Source of the DNA: Pseudomonas protegens | GTDB taxonomy: Bacteria > Pseudomonadota > Gammaproteobacteria > Pseudomonadales > Pseudomonadaceae | Direction: 5' to 3' | DNA length: 64,000 nucleotides | Assembly: GCF_003363755.1 (NCBI RefSeq) | Contig: NZ_CP031396.1 | Location: 868,001-932,000 of the forward strand | Shown: positions 36,351 through 44,604 of the stretch, piece by piece | How positions within the stretch are numbered: the stretch's first letter is position 1 | Layout: each line of letters begins with the position of its first letter | Made by a program: the position numbers and the translations under genes | Notes under the pieces: model-generated | Database searches by the model: none | What the model saw: the letters and a program-made list of their open reading frames with translations, nothing else | Told to the model about the DNA's origin: nothing

Positions 36351-37109
36351 TCAGACGCAACGTCCACCATCCACTTCCAGGCAGGTGCCGGTGATGAACG
36401 CCGCTTCATCAGAGGCCAGGTACAGGCAGGCGTTGGCCACGTCCTGGGGGGTGGAGAAGCGCCCCAGGGGAATGGTGGCCATGAATTTCTGGCGGTTTTC
36501 CGGGGTGTCCGGCACGCCCATGAACTCACTGAGCAGGGCCGTGGCGCCGACCACCGGGTTGACGCAGTTGACACGGATGTTGTCCGGCCCGAGCTCGGCG
36601 GCCATGGTCTTGCTCATCACTACCACCGCGCCCTTGCTGCCGTTGTACCAGACCAGCCCCGGGCGCGGCCGGATCGCCGCGGTGGAGGCAATGTTGATGA
36701 ACACCCCGCCGCCCTGGCCGCGAAAATGCGGCACGAAGTGCTTGGCGCTCAGATAGATGCTTTTCACGTTGACCGCAAACACCCGGTCGAACTCGGCCTC
36801 GTCGACTTCCAGCATCGGCCGGTTGCGGTGGGTGGTGCCGGCGTTGTTGACCACGATGTCCAGGCCGCCGTAGTGCTCCAGGGTGTTGCGCAGCAAGGCG
36901 CCAACGCTGGCGTCCTGGGCCACGTTGACCTCGATGAAGTGGGCCTGACCGCCGGCGGCGCGGATCTCGTCCACTACCCGCTGGCCGCCCGTGGCGTTCA
37001 TGTCGGCGACGATGACCCGGGCGCCCTGCTGGGCGAAGGTCTTGGCGATCCCCTCACCAAAGCCGGAACCGGCGCCGGTGACGATGGCAGTCTTGTTGGC
37101 TAGACGCAT
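36351..37109 (-). CDS. Short-chain dehydrogenase/reductase (SDR)
   Basis: This 252-residue classical SDR uses NAD(P): the cofactor loop VTGAGSGFGEG (about 10-20), acidic D-M-N after strand 2 (NAD preference), NNAG near 88, catalytic Ser in NIASTAA near 139, and Y-N-G-S-K near 153. It ends in TCLEVDGGRCV as usual. It interconverts a hydroxyl and keto group. It lies 48 bp behind the aldehyde dehydrogenase gene in the run ttuC-like - ALDH - SDR, so it probably works on the same small hydroxy-carbonyl substrate, which cannot be named. Confidence 0.9.
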   Translation of the reverse strand: MRLANKTAIVTGAGSGFGEGIAKTFAQQGARVIVADMNATGGQRVVDEIRAAGGQAHFIEVNVAQDASVGALLRNTLEHYGGLDIVVNNAGTTHRNRPMLEVDEAEFDRVFAVNVKSIYLSAKHFVPHFRGQGGGVFINIASTAAIRPRPGLVWYNGSKGAVVVMSKTMAAELGPDNIRVNCVNPVVGATALLSEFMGVPDTPENRQKFMATIPLGRFSTPQDVANACLYLASDEAAFITGTCLEVDGGRCV

Positions 37110-37157
37110 GGAAGTGACTCCTGTTTTTGTTGTTATGGGCCGCCGTCGTGGCGGCCG

Positions 37158-38606
37158 TCAGTCGTGGCGAATGGCGATGGTCTTCAAGGTGGTGAAACCC
37201 AGCAGTGCCTCGAAGCCCTTCTCCCGGCCATACCCACTGGCCTTGACCCCGCCGAAGGGCAGTTCGACACCGCCACCGGCGCCGTAGTTGTTGATGAACA
37301 CCTGGCCGCAGCGCAGCTTGTGGGCCATGCGCAACTGCCGCGCACCGTCCCGGGTCCAGACCCCGGCCACCAGGCCGAAGGCGCTGTCGTTGGCCAGGCG
37401 AATGGCTTCGGCCTCGTCCTCGAAGGGCAGCACCGCCAGCACCGGGCCGAACACCTCCTCTCGGGCCAGGCGGCTGTCTGGCGGCACATCGCGAAACAGC
37501 ACCGCCTCGTGGAAGTAGCCGCCGCTGCCGGCCTCGGCCACCACCTGCCCGCGCGCCGCCACCGGGATGCCGGCGGCCTCGGCTTCGCGGACGAATTCGC
37601 GCACCTGGCGCAGCTGCTTCTGATTGATCAGCGGGCCCATGTCCAGGTCCAGCTCCGAGGGCCCGGCGCGCAGTTGGCCAAAGCACTGGGCCAGGCGTTC
37701 CAGCAGCGGTTCATAGAGGCTGCGCTGCACCAGCAGGCGGCTGCCGGCGGAACAGGTCTGCCCGCAGTTCTGCACGATGGCGTTGATCAGCACCGGCAGC
37801 GCGCGCTCCACATCGGCGTCGGCAAAGACGATCTGCGGCGACTTGCCCCCCAGTTCCAGGGTCACCGGGCAATGCCGTTCGGCCGCCGCCTTGGCCACCC
37901 GGGCGCCGGTGCCGGTGGAACCGGTAAAGGAGATATGCGCAATGCCGGGATGAGCGCACAACGCCGCGCCGGCTTCGTGGCCGTAGCCGCTGACCACGTT
38001 GATCGTGCCCGCCGGAAACCCCACCTGGGCCGCCAGTTCCGCCAGGCGCAGCAGCGACAGGCTGGCGTCCTCGGCGGGCTTGACCACGCAGGCGTTGCCC
38101 GCCGCCAGGGCGGCACCGACACTGCGGCCGAAGATCTGCATCGGGTAGTTCCAGGGAATGATGTGCCCGGTGACGCCATGGGGCTCGCGAACCGTGAGCA
38201 CGGTGTAGCCGGCCTGGTAGGGCAAGGTGTCGCCGTGAAGCTTGTCGGCGGCCCCGGCGTAGTACTCGAAGTAGCGCGCCAGGGCCGTGGCGTCGGCCCG
38301 GGCCACCTTCAGCGCCTTGCCGGTGTCCCGGGCCTCGATCTGCGCCAGCTCTTCGTGGTGCTCCAGCACCGCCTGGCCCAGGCGCGCCAGCAAGCGCCCG
38401 CGCTCCAGGGCCGACAGGCCGCCCCAAGGCCCATCGAAGTTGTCACCCAGGGCCCGTTGCGCGGCCTGCACCGCCAGGTCGATGTCCTCGGCGGTGCCCC
38501 GGGCGATACGCGCGTAGGCGATGCCGGTGCTGGGGTCGAGTACCGGAATGTCCTCGGCCCAGGACGAGGCTTGCCATTGGTTGTCGATGTAGTGTTCGAG
38601 GCTCAT
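37158..38606 (-). CDS. Aldehyde dehydrogenase family protein
   Basis: This 482-residue NAD(P)-dependent enzyme oxidises an aldehyde to an acid. The catalytic Glu lies in LELGGKSPQ (about 255) and the catalytic Cys in NCGQTCSAGSR (about 290); the cofactor motif FTGSTGTG (about 230) and the PWNYP segment (about 155) are complete. The ATG at 38606 is chosen because AGGAG is 9 bases upstream. It begins directly after the tartrate-type dehydrogenase stop, so the genes are cotranscribed. Confidence 0.9.
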   Translation of the reverse strand: MSLEHYIDNQWQASSWAEDIPVLDPSTGIAYARIARGTAEDIDLAVQAAQRALGDNFDGPWGGLSALERGRLLARLGQAVLEHHEELAQIEARDTGKALKVARADATALARYFEYYAGAADKLHGDTLPYQAGYTVLTVREPHGVTGHIIPWNYPMQIFGRSVGAALAAGNACVVKPAEDASLSLLRLAELAAQVGFPAGTINVVSGYGHEAGAALCAHPGIAHISFTGSTGTGARVAKAAAERHCPVTLELGGKSPQIVFADADVERALPVLINAIVQNCGQTCSAGSRLLVQRSLYEPLLERLAQCFGQLRAGPSELDLDMGPLINQKQLRQVREFVREAEAAGIPVAARGQVVAEAGSGGYFHEAVLFRDVPPDSRLAREEVFGPVLAVLPFEDEAEAIRLANDSAFGLVAGVWTRDGARQLRMAHKLRCGQVFINNYGAGGGVELPFGGVKASGYGREKGFEALLGFTTLKTIAIRHD

Positions 38607-38611
38607 TTTCA

Positions 38612-39724
38612 TCAGCTCCTGTTGCCAGCCAGACACTCGGCAATCGCCCGCCCGACTTCCACGGTGCTGGCGTTGCCACCCATTTCCCGGGTGCGCGGGC
38701 CTTCGGCGAGCACCGTCTCGATGCTCTGGACAATCGCCGCCGCGGCTCGCTGGTAAAGCTCATCCCCCTGCCCCAGGTGCTCGATCATCAGCGCCGCCGA
38801 CCAGATCTGACCAATCGGGTTGGCCACCCCCAGCCCGGCGATATCCGGCGCCGAGCCATGCACCGGCTCGAACAGCGAAGGGTACAGACGCTCCGGGTTG
38901 AGGTTGGCCGAGGGCGCGATGCCGATGGTGCCGGTGCAGGCCGGGCCCAGGTCGGAGAGGATGTCGCCGAACAGATTGGAAGCCACCACCACATCGAACC
39001 AGTCCGGGTGCTGGACGAAATGCGCGCAGAGGATGTCGATGTGGAACTTGCGCGTGTCGACCTCGGGGTAGGCCTTGGCCAGCGCCTCCACCCGCTCGTC
39101 CCAGAACGGCATGGTGATGGCGATGCCATTGGACTTGGTGGCCGCCACCAGGTTGCGCCGGGGCCGGCGGCTGGCCAGCTCGAAGGCGTACTTCACCACC
39201 CGGTCCACGCCGTGACGGGAGAACACCGACTCCTGCAAGGCAATCTCCCGCGGGGTGCCCTCCCACATCCGCCCGCCGACGCTGGAGTATTCGCCTTCGG
39301 TGTTTTCCCGCACCACGATGAAATCAATATCCCCCGGCACCCGCCCGGCCAGCGGGCACGGCACCCCGGGCATCAGCCGCACCGGACGGATATTCACGTA
39401 TTGATCGAACTGGCGGCGGATCTTCAGCAGCGAATCCCAGACTGCAATATGGTCAGGGACGATATCCGGCGCGCCGACGGCGCCGAAGAAGATCGCCTCG
39501 TGGTCGCCGATCTGCTCGGCCCAGTCCTCGGGCATCATGCTGCCGTGGGCCTGGTAGTGCTCGCTGCACCAATTGAAATGATCGAACTGCAAGGCGATGC
39601 CGAAGCGCCGGCTGACGGCTTCCAGCACGCGCAAGCCTTCGGGAACCACCTCGCGGCCGATGCCGTCACCGGCGATCACCGCGATGCGATGGGGAGGTTT
39701 TACAGCGGGATTGATCCTGGACAA
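38612..39724 (-). CDS. Isocitrate/isopropylmalate-family dehydrogenase, tartrate/D-malate dehydrogenase type
   Basis: This 370-residue metal- and NAD-dependent oxidative decarboxylase has the family segments AVIAGDGIGREVVPEG at the N-terminus, VVRENTEGEYSSVGG near 137, DVVVASNLFGDILSDLG near 223, and the NAD loop FEPVHGSAPDIAG near 285. The ENTEGEYSS pattern is typical of TtuC/YeaU tartrate/D-malate dehydrogenases. The start is a TTG with AGGAG about 7 bases upstream; no closer ATG exists. It is the first gene of the ALDH-SDR run, and a LysR gene lies 161 bp upstream on the same strand. Confidence 0.88.
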   Translation of the reverse strand: MSRINPAVKPPHRIAVIAGDGIGREVVPEGLRVLEAVSRRFGIALQFDHFNWCSEHYQAHGSMMPEDWAEQIGDHEAIFFGAVGAPDIVPDHIAVWDSLLKIRRQFDQYVNIRPVRLMPGVPCPLAGRVPGDIDFIVVRENTEGEYSSVGGRMWEGTPREIALQESVFSRHGVDRVVKYAFELASRRPRRNLVAATKSNGIAITMPFWDERVEALAKAYPEVDTRKFHIDILCAHFVQHPDWFDVVVASNLFGDILSDLGPACTGTIGIAPSANLNPERLYPSLFEPVHGSAPDIAGLGVANPIGQIWSAALMIEHLGQGDELYQRAAAAIVQSIETVLAEGPRTREMGGNASTVEVGRAIAECLAGNRS

Positions 39725-39885
39725 GCCGTCTCTCCTGGTCTGACGTGTTGTTGTTATCGAGGCAGGTCAAGCGTACGGGCGAGCCCATTCTGGGCATGGG
39801 GAAGCGCCCAGGGGAATTGCTCATTGTGGAAACCGCCTTCGCAAAATTCGAAGGCTCGCGGCGCCAGGCAGCCAGGGGGCCGCGA

Positions 39886-40788
39886 CTAGGGCGGCGGCGC
39901 CGCGCTGCGATCGCAGTCAGCCAGGTAGTCGAACAGCTCGCGGCTGGCCAGGGACGGTTGCTCCCGGCGTCGGCAGAGGAACATCTGACGATCGGCCCAG
40001 GCATCGTCGATTTCGATAAAACGCAAGGCCATCTCCTTGCGAAAGATCTGCACCGCGCCCTGGGGTAGCACCCCCACGCCCTGCCCGGCGGCGATCAGCC
40101 GGCACACCGCCTCGAAGCTGCGCACCTGCACCCGCAGGCGCAAGGGCATGCTCACCGCGGCCGCAGCCTCGGTGATCAATGGGGTGATGGCGGCGTTGTC
40201 TTCCAGGCCGACGAAGTCGTAGCCCAGCAAGTCCTGGAAGCGCGCATGGCTCATCTTGAACGGATGAGCCTGGGGCACGATCAGGCACAGACGGTCACGG
40301 CAATAGGGCTTGAAGTGCAGGTCCCGGGCCTGGGGCAAGGTGGTGACGATGCCCACATCCGCGATGCCGTCGCGCACCGCCAGAAGAATCTCGCGGCTGC
40401 GCTCTTCGCGGATGTCCACGCGAATCCCCGGGTGCAGCTCGCTCCACTGGGTCAATTGCCGGGGCAGTTCCTGGCTCATCGCCGAGCTGTTGGCGTACAG
40501 GCTGACCCGGCCGGTGGCGCCCTTGGCAAAGTCGGCCAGGTCAGCGTGCATCACATCCACCGCCCGCAGGAGGCTGCGGGCATGTTCGGCCAGCGCCTGC
40601 CCCGCCGCCGTCGGTTGCACCCCGGTGGAGGTGCGGGTCAGCAGCGCCACCTTGAAGTGTTGCTCCAGCAGCGACAGACGCCGGCTGGCGGCCGACAGCG
40701 ACAGGTGCGACTGCTCGGCGGCCCGGGACAGGTTGCCCAGGGTCAGGGCCTTGAGAAACAGCTCGATGGAAGTCAGGTCCGGAGACAT
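39886..40788 (-). CDS. LysR family transcriptional regulator
   Basis: This 300-residue regulator has the LysR winged helix at residues 1-62 (IELFLKALTLGNLSRAAEQS) and the substrate-binding-like domain from about 90. AAGGA stands 8 bases before the ATG. It reads in the same direction as the downstream ttuC-like - ALDH - SDR genes, which it may regulate, and it faces away from the amine oxidase gene at 41039, another possible target. The effector is unknown. Confidence 0.9.
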   Translation of the reverse strand: MSPDLTSIELFLKALTLGNLSRAAEQSHLSLSAASRRLSLLEQHFKVALLTRTSTGVQPTAAGQALAEHARSLLRAVDVMHADLADFAKGATGRVSLYANSSAMSQELPRQLTQWSELHPGIRVDIREERSREILLAVRDGIADVGIVTTLPQARDLHFKPYCRDRLCLIVPQAHPFKMSHARFQDLLGYDFVGLEDNAAITPLITEAAAAVSMPLRLRVQVRSFEAVCRLIAAGQGVGVLPQGAVQIFRKEMALRFIEIDDAWADRQMFLCRRREQPSLASRELFDYLADCDRSAAPPP

Positions 40789-41038
40789 GGCGGAGTCCTT
40801 GTGCGCAGTGTGTGAAAACTACGCAGTTGGCGCCGCCCTGTCCAACGCTGCTGCGACGCTTCAAGCCCCTCCCAGAGCGCCCCGCCAGCAGGCCCGCATA
40901 TTGTCCGACAATCATCGTAAAAGCCCCGTACACACGGGCCGAAACATGCACTAATGGCAAACTGGCATTTCGCCAAAACTGGACAATACTGGTCGCGACG
41001 GACCTCCCTGTCCGCCTCCCAGCGAAAAGGACTTCAGC

Positions 41039-42796
41039 ATGAAACCTCAAGAACTCGAACTCGATGTCGCGGTGGTCGGTGGGGGTGTGTCCGGCACCTA
41101 CAGCGCCTGGCGCCTGCAGCATGAACAAGGTGAAAAACTGCGTATCGGCCTGTTCGAATACGGCGACCGGATCGGCGGCCGGCTGTTCAGCATCAACCTG
41201 CCGGGGCTGCCCAACGTGGTCGCGGAAGTCGGCGGCATGCGCTATATCCCCGGCCCCACCGGCCATGTGCTGGTGGACAGCCTGGTCAAGCAGTTGCGCT
41301 TGCCAAGCCAGAAATTCCCCATGGGCGCGCCGCCCCCGGTGGGCTCGCTGAACAACCTGTTCTACCTGCGGGGCAAGCGCTTTCGTTATCGCGACTTCAA
41401 GGAAGCGCCACACAAGATCCCCTACGACCTGGCCTGGTCCGAGCGCGGCTTCGGCCCCGAGGACCTGCAAGTCAAGGTGATGAACTACGTCTACCCGGGC
41501 TTCGACCAGCTCAGCCTGTGCCAGCAGATGCAGGTCAAGGTGTTCGGCAAGGAAATCTGGCGCTACGGCTTCTGGGACCTGCTGTACCGGGTCATGAGCA
41601 ATGAGGGCTACCAGTTCATGAAGGACGCCGGCGGCTACGACGCCAACGTCGCCAACGCCAGCGCGGTCACCCAGTTGCCCGCCACCGAATACAGCGACGA
41701 CACCGAGTTCCTCACCCTGACCAAGGGTTTCCAGAGCCTGCCCCTGACCCTCGAGGCCAAGTTCCGCAAGCTGCCGGGAATCTTGCCCGGTGCGCAACGG
41801 GTGCAGATGAACCAGCGCCTGGTGCAGATCAGCTACGCCAAGGACCGCGACTTCCCCTATCGCCTGCATTTCCAGAGCACCGTCACCGAACAGGGCAGCA
41901 CCCGGGACATCGACGGCAGCCAGGTGGTCAAGGCGAAGCAGATCATCCTGGCCATGCCCCGTCGTGCCCTGGAGCTGATCGATGCGCCGCTGTTCGACGA
42001 TCCCTGGCTCAAGGAGAACCTCGGCTCGGTGCTGATGCAGTCGGCGTTCAAGCTGTTTCTGGCCTACGAACAGCCCTGGTGGCGCAGCCTCGGGCTGGTG
42101 GCCGGGCGCTCGGTCACCGACCTGCCGGTGCGCCAGGTCTACTACATGGGTACCGAGTGCGAACAGCCCGGCGGCCAGCCGAATCTCAACTCGCTGTTGA
42201 TGGCCTCCTACAACGACATCGGCACCGTGCCCTTCTGGAAAGGCCTCGAAGGCGGTGCGCCCTTTGTCGGCCATGTACCGGCCAGCCTCGCCGGGCAGTT
42301 GCAAGCCGCAGCAGTGGTGCCCAAAAGCGAGTTCCAGGTCAGCGACGAAATGGTCCGGGTGGCGCAGATGCAAGTCACTCAACTGCATGACCAGGTGGAG
42401 CTGCCACGCCCCTACTCGGCGGTCTACCATGCCTGGGATGCCGATCCCTATGGCGGCGGCTGGCACGAATGGAAGGCCAACTACCGGATCGACCAGATCC
42501 TGTGCCGCATGCGCAAGCCGGTGGCCGACCAGCAGATCCATATCGTCGGCGAGGCCTACTCCATGGGCCAGGGCTGGGTGGAAGGCGCGCTGACCGTGGC
42601 CGAGTCGACCCTGCAGGATTTCTTTGGCCTCAAGCGCCCCAACTGGCTGCCCAAGGACTATGCCCTGCTGCCGGTGCCGACCCCGGACGGCTGCACCCTG
42701 CCCGGCGACCAGCCGCTGCCCTGCCAGAACTGCGCCAAGACCCTGGACGGCGTCACCCAGTTCGCCTACGAGGGGATCGCCCATGGCCAGCAATGA
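41039..42796 (+). CDS. Flavin-containing amine oxidase (L-amino acid oxidase-like)
   Basis: This 585-residue flavoenzyme begins with the FAD Rossmann motif VAVVGGGVSGTYSA (about 10-23) and the GGRLF arginine motif (about 47), followed by EVGGMRYIPG, the typical amine oxidase/L-amino acid oxidase segment. The C-terminal flavin motif is HIVGEAYSMGQGWVEGALTVA (about 505-525, split here by convention). It has no signal peptide. AAGGA is 8 bases before the ATG. Its last 14 bases overlap the next gene, whose start has GAGGGG inside this gene. It likely oxidises an amino acid or amine to the oxoacid or aldehyde plus ammonia and peroxide, feeding the decarboxylase that follows; the substrate is unknown. 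Confidence 0.85.
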   Translation: MKPQELELDVAVVGGGVSGTYSAWRLQHEQGEKLRIGLFEYGDRIGGRLFSINLPGLPNVVAEVGGMRYIPGPTGHVLVDSLVKQLRLPSQKFPMGAPPPVGSLNNLFYLRGKRFRYRDFKEAPHKIPYDLAWSERGFGPEDLQVKVMNYVYPGFDQLSLCQQMQVKVFGKEIWRYGFWDLLYRVMSNEGYQFMKDAGGYDANVANASAVTQLPATEYSDDTEFLTLTKGFQSLPLTLEAKFRKLPGILPGAQRVQMNQRLVQISYAKDRDFPYRLHFQSTVTEQGSTRDIDGSQVVKAKQIILAMPRRALELIDAPLFDDPWLKENLGSVLMQSAFKLFLAYEQPWWRSLGLVAGRSVTDLPVRQVYYMGTECEQPGGQPNLNSLLMASYNDIGTVPFWKGLEGGAPFVGHVPASLAGQLQAAAVVPKSEFQVSDEMVRVAQMQVTQLHDQVELPRPYSAVYHAWDADPYGGGWHEWKANYRIDQILCRMRKPVADQQIHIVGEAYSMGQGWVEGALTVAESTLQDFFGLKRPNWLPKDYALLPVPTPDGCTLPGDQPLPCQNCAKTLDGVTQFAYEGIAHGQQ

Positions 42797-44519
42797 CCCC
42801 TTCAGCGTCGCCGACTACCTGCTGACCCGCCTGCAGCAACTGGGCCTGACCAAGGTGTTCCAGGTGCCGGGGGACTACGTCTCGCACTTCATGTCGGCCC
42901 TGGACGACTTCGACGGCATCGACGCGGTGGGCGAAGTCAACGAGATGGCCGCCGCCTACGCGGCCGACGGCTATGCCCGTTACACCGGGATCGGCGCGGT
43001 ATCGCTGCAATACAGCGTCGGCACCTTCAGTGCTCTGAATGCCATTGCCGGCGCCTATGTCGAACGCAATCCGCTGGTGCTGATCAGCGCCAGCCCGTCG
43101 GCGCAGAACCGCGACCTGATCTGGTCCCAGGACGTGCTGTTCCACCACTCCACCGGTGATCTGGACGTGGGCCGCAAGGTCTTCGAGCCGGTGACCGTGG
43201 CCAGCCTGATTCTTGACGACAGCCTGCGCGCCCCGGCGCTGATCGACGAGGCGCTGGTCAAGGCCATCAGCGAGCGCCGGCCGATCTACCTGGAAGCCTG
43301 GCAGAACGTCTGGGGCGAACCTTGCCCGCGCCCTCAGGGCGAACTGCAACCGCTGCCCGCCCGCTGCGACGAGGACTCGATGCGCGCCGCCATCGAGGCC
43401 AGCCTGCTGCGCCTGGGCAGCGCCCGCTCGCCGCTGATCATGCTCGGCATCGAGGTGGCCCGCTACGGCCTGCAGGAGCAGGTAATGCGCCTGATCGAGG
43501 CCAGCGGCCTGCCCTTCACCACCAGCCTGGAAGCCAAGACCGTGGTCGACGAAAGTCACCCGCAGTTCATCGGCACCTACGCCGGCACCGCTTCGCGCCT
43601 GTGGACCCAGGCCTTCATGCGGGACGTGGACTGCATCCTCGCCCTGGGGGTGATCTTCACCGACGACTACCTGCAACTGCTGAACCAGGACTTCAGCCGG
43701 ATCATCCTGGTCAACAGCCAACTGGCCCGCACCGGCCTGCAGTACTACCCCCACGTACCGCTGCCGGAGTACGTGCAACGGCTGCTGGGGGCCCTGGGCC
43801 TGGACAGCGACTACCCCCTGCGCAACCACGCTCCGGAACCCGCGCGCCCGCCGCAACTGCAACAGGGCGCACCCGACGATGCACTGGGTTATGACCTGTT
43901 CCTGGAGATCCTCGACGGTTTTGCCCGGCAACAGAACCTGTGGCCGGGCAGCAGCCTGATCCTCGGTGAAAGCTCGGCCCTGTATGCCGCCAGCAACATC
44001 AACGGCCTGCCTCGGGACAGCTTTGTCGCCGATGCCATCTGGGGTTCCCTGGGCCACGAAACCGGCTGCGCCCTGGGGGTGGCCATGGGCAGCGGTCGGC
44101 GGCCGATCGTGGTGGCCGGCGACGGCGGCTTCATGATGATCTGCCAGTCGCTGTCGACCCTGGCACGCAACCGGATCAACGCCCTGGTGTTCGTCATGAG
44201 CAACGAGGTCTACGCCATCGAACAGGCTTTCGTCGATATCGACGCCTTCGAACCCGGCGGCCAGTTCGCCCCGTTCGACACCCTGCCGACCTGGGACTAC
44301 CTGGCCCTGGCCAAGGGGTTTGGCGCCGAGGGTTTCAAGGTCTCGACCCGGGCCGGGCTGGAACAGTTGCTGCCGCAACTGCTGCAGATCAAGGACCGCC
44401 CGGCGCTGATCCAGGTGGTGATTCCCCGGCAGGACCTGGCACCGCAGATCAAGCGCCTGGCCAAGCCGGACGGCCCGTCGTTCGTCGCCCGTCACAGCCA
44501 CGACAACGACAACGACTGA
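42783..44519 (+). CDS. Thiamine diphosphate-dependent 2-oxoacid decarboxylase (pyruvate/indolepyruvate decarboxylase family)
   Basis: This 578-residue enzyme has three ThDP-family domains. Catalytic Glu54 lies in the N-terminal GEVNEMAAAYAADGYA segment; the middle domain spans about 195-330. The C-terminal ThDP/Mg motif is G-D-G (446-448) with 25 residues to N474. The fold and N-terminal pattern fit PDC/IPDC/KdcA-type decarboxylases rather than acetolactate synthase. The ATG at 42783 overlaps the amine oxidase gene by 14 bp with GAGGGG upstream, so the two are translationally coupled. An oxidase plus decarboxylase pair implies amino acid to oxoacid to aldehyde, an Ehrlich-type route; the side chain is unknown. 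Confidence 0.85.
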   Translation: MASNDPFSVADYLLTRLQQLGLTKVFQVPGDYVSHFMSALDDFDGIDAVGEVNEMAAAYAADGYARYTGIGAVSLQYSVGTFSALNAIAGAYVERNPLVLISASPSAQNRDLIWSQDVLFHHSTGDLDVGRKVFEPVTVASLILDDSLRAPALIDEALVKAISERRPIYLEAWQNVWGEPCPRPQGELQPLPARCDEDSMRAAIEASLLRLGSARSPLIMLGIEVARYGLQEQVMRLIEASGLPFTTSLEAKTVVDESHPQFIGTYAGTASRLWTQAFMRDVDCILALGVIFTDDYLQLLNQDFSRIILVNSQLARTGLQYYPHVPLPEYVQRLLGALGLDSDYPLRNHAPEPARPPQLQQGAPDDALGYDLFLEILDGFARQQNLWPGSSLILGESSALYAASNINGLPRDSFVADAIWGSLGHETGCALGVAMGSGRRPIVVAGDGGFMMICQSLSTLARNRINALVFVMSNEVYAIEQAFVDIDAFEPGGQFAPFDTLPTWDYLALAKGFGAEGFKVSTRAGLEQLLPQLLQIKDRPALIQVVIPRQDLAPQIKRLAKPDGPSFVARHSHDNDND

Positions 44520-44533
44520 ACCCTCGCGCTGCA

Positions 44534-44573
44534 GGAGCCGGCTTGCCCGCCCACGCCTCGGCAAGCCGGCTCC
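44534..44573. terminator. REP-like perfect hairpin between decarboxylase and TPR-like gene
   Basis: GGAGCCGGCTTGCC (44534-44547) is exactly inverted at 44560-44573, giving a 14-bp stem with a 12-base loop in the 85-bp intergenic gap. It is the same motif as at 1716. There is no T-run, so it may stabilise RNA or partly terminate rather than end the transcript. Confidence 0.5.
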
Positions 44574-44604
44574 ACCCAGCGATTCCTGCAAGGAGCAACA
44601 CAGC

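Noticed and set aside
40541..42793. A 750-codon minus-strand open frame opposite the amine oxidase
   Set aside because: It mirrors the codon structure of the real flavoenzyme gene, is rich in Gln/His/Ala and has no recognisable domain.
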